In this document: piece by piece, positions 44,674 through 52,333 of the stretch
Layout of the letters: the number at the start of each line of letters is the position of its first letter
How positions within the stretch are numbered: position 1 is the stretch's first letter
Assembly: GCA_002256395.1 (NCBI GenBank)
Contig: NKJG01000001.1
Location: 124,001-188,000 of the forward strand
Length of the DNA stretch: 64,000 bases
Direction of reading: 5' to 3'
Source: Bacteroidetes bacterium B1(2017)
GTDB taxonomy: Bacteria > Bacteroidota > Bacteroidia > UKL13-3
Notes under the pieces: generated by a model
What the model was told of the DNA's origin: nothing
The model's database searches: none
What the model saw: the letters and a program-made list of their open reading frames with translations, nothing else
Made by a program: the position numbers and the translations under genes

Positions 44674-45819
44674 ATGAAATTTTGGTTTGCAATTTTAGTC
44701 GCTTGGTTTTGCTCATCGTTGGAGGTCTTGGGTCAAACCTTTACACTAGACAATGGCGATACCATTAACGTAACTCAAGCAAATGGCCAAAAGTTTGGAT
44801 TTTGGCGCTATTTCTGGCCTAATGGCGATTTAAAATACGAGGTGTATTATGAAAATGGCGAAAAAGAAGGACTCGAAATTGCGTATTTTGATAACCAAGA
44901 CTGCTTAGAATATAGCAATACCTACCACAAAGGAATTTTGGAAGGGCCACGGGTAATGTTTTACCCAAATTGCAGTACCAAAGTAGAAGAAGTTTATAAA
45001 GCAGGCTTAAAAAGTGGGTATGAACGCAATTATGATCAAACTGGGGTAGTTACCACAGAAGCAGCCTTTGAAAAAGGAGAATTGGTTGGAAGCTACGCGC
45101 ATTTTGATAAAAAAGGGAATGTTACGTTTGAAAGTCCTACCAAAGAAACAACCTTAAAATTCGACAAATTTTTAAATGGCGAATACAAAATAAAAGACTC
45201 TACCATTTTTAATGTTTTTAAACGAAACAAAGAATGGAAACGTGTATTAATGGTAGTTGATATGACCGGTAGCATGTTTCCATATATTGGTCAAATGCTA
45301 GTTTGGTATAAACAAACCTATGAAGATGGCCGAATTAAATACTATGTTTTGTTTAATGATGGCGATAATTTAACCGATGATAAAAAGGTTATTGGCAGAA
45401 CAGGAGGCGTACATCCTTTTGAAGCCAAAGATTATCGCAAGATGAAAAAAGACATAGAAGATGTGCGCAAAATGGGAGAAGGTGGCGATGACCCAGAAAA
45501 CGATCTGGAAGCTGTTAATGCGGCCATTCTTGCTTATAGAGACTATTCGGATATTATTTTAATTGCGGATGATAGTCCTGTAAGAGACATGTCGATTCTG
45601 AAACGAATTAAGAAACCCGTGCATGTAATTATGTGCGGAACAAAAAAAGGAATAAACGATCAATACCTCAAAATTGCTCTTCAAACCAAAGGTTCTATTC
45701 ATACAACTACCAATGATATAGATATGAAAAAGCTTAAAGAAGGCGATGAATTTGTGCTCGATAAAGATATTTTTAGATATAGCGGTGGCCAATTTATTTG
45801 GGTAGATACAACAGATTAA
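44674..45819 (+). CDS. Exported YwqK/MORN-repeat protein with VWA domain
   Basis: 381 residues. Signal peptide (to VLGQ|T), MORN-like repeats of YwqK type (GFWRYFWPNGDLKYEVYYENG, cut here as FWRYFWPNG / YEVYYENGEKEG / GPRVMFYPN / YERNYDQTG; about 38-150), a short link, and a von Willebrand factor A domain (about 188-370). The MIDAS sequence is DMTGSM (D196, T198, S200), with a second acidic group GGDDPEND near 271-277. Expected to be periplasmic or surface exposed and to bind a metal-dependent protein ligand. I know no function for this combination. Has its own promoter just after the channel-fusion gene. Confidence 0.8.
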   Translation: MKFWFAILVAWFCSSLEVLGQTFTLDNGDTINVTQANGQKFGFWRYFWPNGDLKYEVYYENGEKEGLEIAYFDNQDCLEYSNTYHKGILEGPRVMFYPNCSTKVEEVYKAGLKSGYERNYDQTGVVTTEAAFEKGELVGSYAHFDKKGNVTFESPTKETTLKFDKFLNGEYKIKDSTIFNVFKRNKEWKRVLMVVDMTGSMFPYIGQMLVWYKQTYEDGRIKYYVLFNDGDNLTDDKKVIGRTGGVHPFEAKDYRKMKKDIEDVRKMGEGGDDPENDLEAVNAAILAYRDYSDIILIADDSPVRDMSILKRIKKPVHVIMCGTKKGINDQYLKIALQTKGSIHTTTNDIDMKKLKEGDEFVLDKDIFRYSGGQFIWVDTTD

Positions 45820-45827
45820 CAAGCTAC

Positions 45828-46394
45828 ATGAAATTAATTCTCGCATCTAAATCGCCGCGCCGACAAGAACTCATAAAAGGCCTTGAACTAAGTTTTGACA
45901 TTGTTACGTATGAAGTAGATGAAGACTTTGATAGCAGTGATTTACCAAGTGATATTGCTAGAAAATTAGCCCTTAAAAAGGCTGCTCACTACCCTTTTGC
46001 ATTAAACCCAGAGGAAGTATTATTAACTGCAGATACCATTGTATGGATCAACGGCAAAGTGCTTAATAAACCTGCTTCGGTAGAAGAATCTTTTGAGATG
46101 CTAAAAACTATTTGTGGCACTTCGCACCAAGTTTTTACAGGCGTATGTTTAAAAACAGAAACGCAAGAAATTTCATTTAGCGAAATGAGCAGTGTGTTTT
46201 GCAAGCAACTTAGCGATGAGGAAATTTATCATTACATAGATACCTATAAACCCTTTGACAAAGCAGGCAGTTATGGCATTCAAGATTGGTTTGGGTATAC
46301 CGCCGTTGAACGCATTGAAGGCTGTTTTTACAATGTTATGGGCTTGCCTGTAAGCAGAGTAAATGAAGAACTAAAGAAAATTAAGAAAAAATAA
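45828..46394 (+). CDS. maf: Maf nucleotide pyrophosphatase
   Basis: 188 residues from the ATG at 45828 (the in-frame TTG at 45798 lies inside the upstream gene). Signatures of the Maf family: LILASKSPRRQELI, ADTIVW, LNKPASVEESFEML, HQVFTGVCL, DKAGSYGIQ, GCFYNVMGLPV. Hydrolyses dTTP/UTP or modified pyrimidine NTPs and has been linked to septum formation. 8 bases after the MORN-VWA gene. Confidence 0.95.
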   Translation: MKLILASKSPRRQELIKGLELSFDIVTYEVDEDFDSSDLPSDIARKLALKKAAHYPFALNPEEVLLTADTIVWINGKVLNKPASVEESFEMLKTICGTSHQVFTGVCLKTETQEISFSEMSSVFCKQLSDEEIYHYIDTYKPFDKAGSYGIQDWFGYTAVERIEGCFYNVMGLPVSRVNEELKKIKKK

Positions 46395-46434
46395 ACGAGG
46401 TGTATCCGTATCTTCCCTCACCTAAAAACTAGTC

Positions 46435-47868
46435 ATGCAAAAGCACATAATTCCTTCGTTTCTGAACCCAAATAAAGCGCTCCTATTTTTTGTAATTTTC
46501 TTATTAGCAAATCTAGCTAATGCACAAAATATAGTTACCATAAGCGGTAAAATTGAATCCTATGCAAACCAAAGTGCTAGCATTCAATTTAACTCAAACC
46601 CATTTAAAACAGACTTGGATCAGGCCGAAATGCCCTTAGATGGAAAAGGCTTTTTTAAAGTAAAATTACCCATAGAACAAAACCAATTAATTAACCTCGT
46701 ATTTGGATCAGAAATACTGAGATTTCATGCTGCACCAAATGACAGCATATACCTTGTTATAAACACCTTAAACGGAACTAGAACGCAACAGTTTTATGGC
46801 TCTGGCGCACTTGAAGCAGCTTGGTTCAGCAAGCAAAAAGAGCACTTTTCTAAAACAGTTGAAAGCGACGATTATTCTACTAAATTATTAGAAGAAATGG
46901 GCTACCGTAATCCCACTCAATTCAAATTTTATTTAGATAGCATTGCGAATGAAAAAATTAACTTTTTACGTAAAAACAGCAAAGGACTTAAACCAAGTTT
47001 TATTACTTGGCAAATAGCAGAAATTACCTACGAAGCCGAAGCATTTAAAATAAACTATCCAAGTTGGTATTATTCTATGCGTGGTATTGAAAACAAGGTA
47101 TTGGATGTAGATACAACCTATTACTCTTACCTATCAAAATTAAATGTAAACAAACCAGAATATTTAAACTCCATGCAATATTGCTTATGGCTTAAATATT
47201 ATTTTATGTACGTTTTAAGAAAGGCCAACAAACAATTTAATGCAACTGATTTGTATGCGTATAGTTCCAACTATTTTAAAGACGATGTACTCAAGAAATT
47301 CAAATTAATGCTTTGGGGCGATATCCTTCAATATGGCCAAATATCTGATGCTACAACCTTATACCCGTTTGTTAAAAATGAATTAAGCAATCAGCCTGGC
47401 TATTTATTTTTAGAAGAACGCTACAAAGACAAATTGCCTTTTGCACCAGGCGCCGAAGCCTTTCCATTTACTCTCAGAAGTATAGATGGAAAACAAGTTT
47501 CGCTGAGTGATTTTAAAGGAAAAGTAGTGTATTTAGATTTTTGGGCAAGCTGGTGTGGACCTTGTAAAAGAGAAATTCCTGCAGCAGAAGAATTAAAAAA
47601 ATACTTCGCTGGAAAGGATGTGGTATTTTTAAATATCTCCATTGACGAAGATGAAAACAAATGGAAAGAAAGTGCCAAAGGATTAGAGATTAGCGGCATT
47701 CATTTACTTGCCAATTCACAAAACAACCCCAAGGTTTTAGATGCCTATAAAATTTCTACTATTCCTGCCTATTACTTAATTGGCAAGGATGGTAAGTTTA
47801 TTTCGGCACCTGCCGCAAGGCCAAGTAATGGAATAATTTTCCAACAAATTGAGAATGGATTAAAATAG
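46435..47868 (+). CDS. TlpA-type thioredoxin-like exported protein
   Basis: 477 residues. Signal peptide (ANLANAQ). The N-terminal part (24-330) is the beta-rich/helical region often found in Bacteroidota TlpA homologues, beginning VTISGKIESYANQSA. The C-terminal domain (about 335-477) is thioredoxin-like: FPFTLRSIDGKQVSLSDFKGK, DFWASWCGPC (active site CGPC), cis-Pro region ISTIPAYYLIG. Periplasmic disulfide or thiol oxidoreductase. 40 bases after maf. Confidence 0.9.
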   Translation: MQKHIIPSFLNPNKALLFFVIFLLANLANAQNIVTISGKIESYANQSASIQFNSNPFKTDLDQAEMPLDGKGFFKVKLPIEQNQLINLVFGSEILRFHAAPNDSIYLVINTLNGTRTQQFYGSGALEAAWFSKQKEHFSKTVESDDYSTKLLEEMGYRNPTQFKFYLDSIANEKINFLRKNSKGLKPSFITWQIAEITYEAEAFKINYPSWYYSMRGIENKVLDVDTTYYSYLSKLNVNKPEYLNSMQYCLWLKYYFMYVLRKANKQFNATDLYAYSSNYFKDDVLKKFKLMLWGDILQYGQISDATTLYPFVKNELSNQPGYLFLEERYKDKLPFAPGAEAFPFTLRSIDGKQVSLSDFKGKVVYLDFWASWCGPCKREIPAAEELKKYFAGKDVVFLNISIDEDENKWKESAKGLEISGIHLLANSQNNPKVLDAYKISTIPAYYLIGKDGKFISAPAARPSNGIIFQQIENGLK

Positions 47869-47920
47869 AATCAAAACAATTTTGGCCCTCTAATGCTTTA
47901 TAATTAATTGAAGTTTCAAT

Positions 47921-48895
47921 TTGTCTACTAATAAATACCAAAATCTACTAAAAGCCATGCCCAACTATGGGGGAACCATGCTTGTTAATGGTATTGAAAC
48001 CCAGTATTCATTTCTTGAATTAAGTAGACCAACCGGAAAATATGTTGCTAGAGCAATTATTAGGCTCATAAACATACTTATGCGCAAGCATTATGTGCGG
48101 TTTATTGGCAACTCGTGTACGCCAGGCATTGTGCTATCAAATATTCATTCTAGCAAAGGCATAGAGCAATTTAATAATGGTTCGAACCAAAGCTGCGGGA
48201 TTTTAATTGCCAATGTGTTAGGTAAAGAGCAAGTACCCGATGGAATTGTTATTCCGGCGGATCCTTTTATGATTATTCCCTTGCAAGCTAGCTGGAAATC
48301 TTTTGCCGATTATAAGGCAGCCATGAGTTCTAAATATAGGGTAAGAACCAATAGAGTTTTTGCCTTATCAGAGCAAATTAGCTATCGAAATTTGAACCAA
48401 GAAGGACTAGAAAATTGGATTAAACCCTGCGCCGATTTATTGTTTGAAACCCTTAAACATAAAACCATTACCATTGGAAAAGACCTAACGCTTTTGCTAA
48501 ACACCTTTCATACCCAACTTGGCAATAACTATCAGGTGAATGGTTACTTTAAAGACAACAAACTCATAGGCTTTATATCATTTATTAAAGAACAAGACCA
48601 AGTGTATGCTATGCATTTAGGCTATGAGGTAGAAATTGGCACCGAAGTGCATTTATACCAACGCATGATGTATGATGTAATTGAATGGAGTATTTTAAAC
48701 CATGCTAAAATGCTTAATTTAGGCAGAACTGCACCCGAAATAAAAAGCACCATGGGAGCCGTTCCGGTAGAAAACAGCTTTATATTTTATAGCAGAACAC
48801 GATTCTTTAGGTTTATACTAAACTACTACAAAAAACGCTTTCATAAAGAAACACCCTACACGTTGCGTCACCCATTTAAAGGGGGAGAAAAATAA
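47921..48895 (+). CDS. GNAT/FemAB-like acyltransferase
   Basis: 324 residues, no signal peptide. Centre and C-terminal half recall the BioF2/FemAB-type GNAT fold: QVNGYFKDNKLIGFISF, VYAMHLGYEVE, HLYQRMMYDVIEWSI, HAKMLNLGRTAPEIKSTMG. These proteins attach acyl or aminoacyl groups; substrate unknown. No ATG at the N-terminus except codon 13 (47957); TTG at 47921 is the longer choice and I prefer it weakly. A terminator hairpin overlaps the stop. Confidence 0.7.
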   Translation: MSTNKYQNLLKAMPNYGGTMLVNGIETQYSFLELSRPTGKYVARAIIRLINILMRKHYVRFIGNSCTPGIVLSNIHSSKGIEQFNNGSNQSCGILIANVLGKEQVPDGIVIPADPFMIIPLQASWKSFADYKAAMSSKYRVRTNRVFALSEQISYRNLNQEGLENWIKPCADLLFETLKHKTITIGKDLTLLLNTFHTQLGNNYQVNGYFKDNKLIGFISFIKEQDQVYAMHLGYEVEIGTEVHLYQRMMYDVIEWSILNHAKMLNLGRTAPEIKSTMGAVPVENSFIFYSRTRFFRFILNYYKKRFHKETPYTLRHPFKGGEK

Positions 48896-48928
48896 AAAAA
48901 GGCGAACCTATAACAAAATAGGTTCGCC
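48894..48928 (-). terminator. Terminator between convergent genes
   Basis: GGCGAACCTAT/ATAGGTTCGCC: a perfect 11-bp stem with a 6-base loop. The 7-base A-run on the left reads as a T-run on the minus strand, so it mainly ends the PfkB kinase transcript. Confidence 0.85.
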
Positions 48929-48951
48929 CATTCTAATTTAATAGCTTCTAC

Positions 48952-49890
48952 TTAGTTACCATTGGCCAAATTTGCGCCAATATTAAATTTAACTAAACGC
49001 TTAAATTGCTCAATACGTGCGTCTAATTCGGTTGTTGAAAGATCAATAATTCTTTCGGTACCAAAACGCTCTACGCAAAACGAAGCCATAGCTGAACCAT
49101 AGATAATAGCGTTTTTCATATTCTCAAAACTAATATCACCTGTTTTAGCGAGGTATCCGATAAAACCACCGGCAAAGGTATCTCCAGCACCAGTTGGATC
49201 AAATACTTCCTCTAAAGGCAAGGCAGGGGCAAAAAACACCTCTTTACCATGGAACAACAAAGCACCATTCTCGCCTTTTTTAATAATTAGGTACTTAGGA
49301 CCCATTTCTTGAATTTTAGCGGCAGCCTTAACTAAAGAATATTCTCCAGAAAGCAATCTCGCCTCTTCATCATTGATGGTTAATACGTCCACCATTTTCA
49401 AGGTTTGTTTTAAATCGTCAAGAGCAATTTCCATCCAAAAGTTCATGGTATCCATAACTATTAGGCGCGGGCGTTTGCTAAGGCGCTCAATAACTGTTTG
49501 TTGAACCTTAGGAGTAAGATTACCCAACATTAAAAACTCACAATCTTGGTAAGCAGCTGGAACAATTGGGTCAAAATCGCCCAAAACATTTAATTCAGTA
49601 ACCAAGGTATCGCGTGTATTCATGTCGGTATGATACTTACCGCTCCAGAAAAACGATTTTTCGCCCTTCTTAATTTGCAGACCCTCTGTATTAACACCAT
49701 GTTTATTAAGGTGTTGAATAAATTCGTTTGGAAAATCTTCGCCCACAACTGCCACTAAATTGGAGCTTTTTGTGAAGTAAGAAGAAGCCAAAGCGATGTA
49801 AGAAGCGGCACCACCAACAATTTTGTCGGTTTTTCCAAAGGGAGTTTCTATGGCGTCAAATGCCACACTACCAACGACTAATAAACTCAT
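48952..49890 (-). CDS. PfkB-family carbohydrate or nucleoside kinase
   Basis: 312 residues from the ATG at 49888-49890 (MSLLVVGSVAFDAIETP); a TTG ten codons upstream adds a basic extension unlike the family. PfkB signatures: GGAASYIALAS (residues about 28-38), and C-terminal DPTGAGDTFAGGF with the catalytic Asp of GAGD. Phosphorylates a sugar or nucleoside with ATP. Ribokinase or adenosine-kinase-like substrates are possible, but no context gene helps. Divergent from tRNA-Asn. Confidence 0.88.
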   Translation of the reverse strand: MSLLVVGSVAFDAIETPFGKTDKIVGGAASYIALASSYFTKSSNLVAVVGEDFPNEFIQHLNKHGVNTEGLQIKKGEKSFFWSGKYHTDMNTRDTLVTELNVLGDFDPIVPAAYQDCEFLMLGNLTPKVQQTVIERLSKRPRLIVMDTMNFWMEIALDDLKQTLKMVDVLTINDEEARLLSGEYSLVKAAAKIQEMGPKYLIIKKGENGALLFHGKEVFFAPALPLEEVFDPTGAGDTFAGGFIGYLAKTGDISFENMKNAIIYGSAMASFCVERFGTERIIDLSTTELDARIEQFKRLVKFNIGANLANGN

Positions 49891-49923
49891 AGATATTTTT
49901 TTTAAAAATTTATGCCGCAAATA

Positions 49924-49954
49924 TTGTGATTTTAAAAATCAATTCCTATCATTG
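49924..49954 (+). promoter_or_regulatory. tRNA-Asn promoter
   Basis: TTG at 49924-49926, a 20-base spacer, TATCATTG at 49947-49954 (one mismatch to TAnnTTTG), followed by CATCCC as at the tRNA-Leu promoter. Confidence 0.55.
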
Positions 49955-49973
49955 CATCCCCGAAAGGGAAAAT

Positions 49974-50047
49974 TCCTTCTTAGCTCAGCTGGTTAGAGCA
50001 CATGACTGTTAATCATGGGGTCCCTGGTTCGAGCCCAGGAGAGGGAG
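49974..50047 (+). tRNA. tRNA-Asn(GUU)
   Basis: Cloverleaf with acceptor TCCTTCT/AGAGGGA (one G-T pair), D-arm GCTCAGCTGGTTAGAGC, anticodon loop CTGTTAA (GTT), T-arm CCTGG-TTCGAGC-CCAGG, discriminator G. CCA is not encoded. Confidence 0.97.
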
Positions 50048-50060
50048 CATAGACAGGATG

Positions 50061-50178
50061 GAGTTGGAGTGTGAGTTTTGAGTGCTATTGTTTTTTAAAA
50101 GGCCGCTGTCGCGGCCTTTTTTTATGCCATAAAGTGTGGGTGGAAAATTGTATTTCTCAATACTCACACCCAAACTCA
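50061..50178. repeat. 22-bp inverted repeat around the tRNA-Asn terminator
   Basis: Arms 50061-50082 (starts GAGTTGGAGTGTGAG) and 50157-50178 match as inverted copies at 19 of 22 positions. The terminator hairpin lies between them. It belongs to the word-like GTGTGAGT intergenic repeats of Bacteroidota rather than to a gene. Confidence 0.6.
50097..50123 (+). terminator. Terminator after tRNA-Asn
   Basis: AAAA-GGCCGC-TGTC-GCGGCC-TTTTTTT: a perfect 6-bp GC stem, tetraloop and T-run, 54 bases after the tRNA. Confidence 0.9.
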
Positions 50179-50230
50179 AACGGCTATTCCATTCGACAGG
50201 AAGATGCGAAATCATAATTTAGGGAATTCC

Positions 50231-50252
50231 ATTTGCATACTATTTGCATACT
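50231..50252. repeat. Tandem 11-bp direct repeat
   Basis: Two perfect head-to-tail copies of ATTTGCATACT, 183 bases downstream of tRNA-Asn. It resembles paired integrase arm-type sites, but no integrase or displaced tRNA 3' end is present. The remaining bases up to 50374 hold nothing that I recognise. Confidence 0.5.
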
Positions 50253-50374
50253 TTTCCGAAACACACATACTTGTTCTCCGTCCATTCGTGAATTCGGAAA
50301 TTATCACAAAACCAGCCTCTCGATAGGCATTCGATTCATTTTTTATTTGAGAATTGAATTAAATCCTTAAACCT

Positions 50375-50872
50375 CTAAAAACTTTTAATCAAAGAATCAT
50401 CTCTATAAATCTCAGTTTTCAGCAATTTGTTATTCCGCTCATAATATAACCACTTACCTACTTTAGCCCCATCATTAATCGTTCCCATTTTCTTTAAATT
50501 TCCATTTTTGTAATACTCCTTATAAATGCCATCAAAATGCTCACCCATAAAGTAACCTTCGCCTATCAATTGCCCCTTTTTTGTTACAAAAATATAGTAA
50601 CTATTGTCGTAACGAGCGCTGTTAAATAGGCTATCTGAAGTTAAATTCAAAAAGTAATTTGATTTGAATATATTTCCTTTCTTGCGGCCATTATAATAAA
50701 GTGTGTCTTTTGAAATAAGAAGGGTACCGTATGTATCAAACTCTTCAATATCAAAAAACTTGTCGGCAATAACAATGATGGTATCATCATTCCTCCATGC
50801 TTGGGCAAGGCAAGTTGAATTTACCCATAAGGATATAGAAAACAACACTAGTTTTAATACTGAATTCCTCAT
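50375..50872 (-). CDS. Small exported YwqK/MORN-like protein
   Basis: 165 residues. Signal peptide (LWVNSTCLAQA). The C-terminal third shows YwqK-type MORN motifs: GIYKEYYKNGNLKKMG and KVGKWLYYERNNK, the pattern seen also in the MORN-VWA gene at 44674. The N-terminal region (TLLISKDTLYYNG) is beta-rich. Some YwqK relatives are labelled antitoxins, but no partner gene is visible. Lies alone in the islet after tRNA-Asn. Confidence 0.6.
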   Translation of the reverse strand: MRNSVLKLVLFSISLWVNSTCLAQAWRNDDTIIVIADKFFDIEEFDTYGTLLISKDTLYYNGRKKGNIFKSNYFLNLTSDSLFNSARYDNSYYIFVTKKGQLIGEGYFMGEHFDGIYKEYYKNGNLKKMGTINDGAKVGKWLYYERNNKLLKTEIYRDDSLIKSF

Positions 50873-51104
50873 TTTATTAATTTTATAAACCTAAACTCAA
50901 GAAAAAACTTATCCAATTCTTTTCTGCTATTTTATTCTGAACTAATATTTTGATTTTACAGATTTAACAGTATAACCCAAACCGCACTAATTTAGTGTTG
51001 TAAAATATAAAAAAAAACACTCTTAATTTATACCTAAGCCCACATAACAATGCATAGGTTGCTTGGATTATTGGGTGCTTTTGTACCTGTGTGCCGCACA
51101 TAAA

Positions 51105-51494
51105 CTATTCGAATTGACTTACTATTTTCCGAAGATCATAATGATATTCTCTTGTATAATATGAAGCAAAAACAAGAATTCTATCTTTATCCTTCATGTT
51201 AAAAATTTCAAATTGAAAATCACCCTTGGAATTAGTTGAATCAATCTTTTCTTCAAGTTCCTTTTTACAAAGGTAGATACCAATATCGGGTAATGGAATA
51301 TGGTTATCTGAAATTACTTTACCACTAAATGTTAAGGTATCTCCCTTAATTGTAAGAGAAGGATTAATTATCTTAAACTCCACTTGAGTAAATTCAATTG
51401 GGGCAGGTAAAGCGAAATCTTCAAACTTAAACCTTGTTGTTTTTTTTATAGTACAACTAGTAACAACAAGAATTAGTACTAAAATTCTAAGCAT
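51105..51494 (-). CDS. Small lipoprotein with carboxypeptidase-regulatory-like beta domain
   Basis: 129 residues from the ATG at 51492-51494 (TTG two codons upstream is less likely). Signal peptide with lipobox VVTSC. The mature part reads GDTLTFSGKVISDNHIPLPDIGIYLCKK ... STNSKGDFQFEIF, broken here as FSGKVISDNHIPLPD and NSKGDFQFEI: the pre-albumin-like CarboxypepD_reg pattern (strand, Gly-x-Val, then a 'G-D-F' strand). Role unknown. Not near an operon partner. Confidence 0.6.
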   Translation of the reverse strand: MLRILVLILVVTSCTIKKTTRFKFEDFALPAPIEFTQVEFKIINPSLTIKGDTLTFSGKVISDNHIPLPDIGIYLCKKELEEKIDSTNSKGDFQFEIFNMKDKDRILVFASYYTREYHYDLRKIVSQFE

Positions 51495-51608
51495 GTTCAA
51501 AATCTCTACTAAGTATTTAAAAGCAAGTAAAGGTAAGCATTATTCATTTGCTTTGTTTCTTCAACTTACAATTTTAAAATAGGTACACATACTATTATTA
51601 AAAATAAT

Positions 51609-51944
51609 TTACCCTTCAAACACTATCTTCCTATGCTCTAAGCCCCAATTTACAATATGCTCTATTAAACTCTTAATAGACTTTCCATGCGGGCTCATTC
51701 TATACTCAATAATTTGGGGCGATTCTTGAATAATTATGCGCTCAATCATTTTTAGTTCTTCTAAATATCGAAGCTCTTTGGTAAGTGTGGAGGAGGTAAT
51801 TTTGGCTAAAATTTGTTTTAGCTCATTAAACCTTCTTGGCTTATCACACAAATAAGACAAAATGGGTCCGCGCCATTTTCCTCCTACAATTTCCAATACA
51901 TCGGCCACCACTTTTATGCCTTGCTGCTTGGTTTTAATTTCCAT
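51609..51944 (-). CDS. HxlR-family transcriptional regulator
   Basis: 111-residue winged-helix protein of the HxlR/DUF24 family: VLEIVGGKWRGPILSYL, KPRRFNELKQIL, ITSSTLTKELRYLEELKMIERI, EYRMSPHGKSI. Members often sense redox or electrophiles and control a divergent gene. Here the divergent neighbour is the YciI-like protein at 52035, its likely target. TACATTTG at 51979-51986 is its probable -7 box. Confidence 0.88.
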   Translation of the reverse strand: MEIKTKQQGIKVVADVLEIVGGKWRGPILSYLCDKPRRFNELKQILAKITSSTLTKELRYLEELKMIERIIIQESPQIIEYRMSPHGKSIKSLIEHIVNWGLEHRKIVFEG

Positions 51945-51978
51945 TTATCTAAGGTAAGTATCTTTTTTAATACCAACA

Positions 51979-51986
51979 CAAATGTA
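51979..51986 (-). promoter_or_regulatory. TAnnTTTG -7 box of the HxlR gene
   Basis: TACATTTG on the minus strand, 34 bases before the ATG, in the 90-base region shared with the divergent YciI-like gene. No perfect operator palindrome seen. Confidence 0.5.
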
Positions 51987-52034
51987 TCTAAATGAAAATT
52001 TACAGGCTTGTCATATTATTATTGCTTTACAAAC

Positions 52035-52298
52035 ATGATAAACATTACAGCAGTAATTTTAACCCTCAAGGAGGATGTTAAACTAGAAGAATTAGCAGAT
52101 GTATTAAAGCACGAGCAAGAAGTAATAGCGCAATGGAAACAAGCAGGATATATACACGATATGTATTTACGCGAAGGAAGAAAAGGCGCAGTTATTCTCT
52201 TTAATGAATTGACCGAGTTAAAGGTTACAGACCTTGTTGAATCTTTACCCCTAATGCCCTACTTTAAACCTGCAGAATATTTAAATTTATTAAAATAA
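52035..52298 (+). CDS. YciI/muconolactone-isomerase-like small protein
   Basis: 87 residues from the ATG at 52035 (the upstream TTG at 52008 would overlap the promoter). A ferredoxin-like alpha+beta fold: ITAVILTLK, EELADVLKHEQEVIAQWKQAG, IHDMYLREGRKGAVILFN, ESLPLMPYFKPAEYLNL. Similar layout to YCII-related and muconolactone isomerase proteins; function unknown. Divergent from HxlR. Confidence 0.65.
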   Translation: MINITAVILTLKEDVKLEELADVLKHEQEVIAQWKQAGYIHDMYLREGRKGAVILFNELTELKVTDLVESLPLMPYFKPAEYLNLLK

Positions 52299-52333
52299 AT
52301 TGAATAGGAATAGGTGCTTTTAACACAAAACAC

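Noticed and set aside
50009..50215. Minus-strand reading frame of 68 codons ending in GSNQGPHD
   Set aside because: It runs antisense through tRNA-Asn; such peptides are well-known artefacts of tRNA genes.
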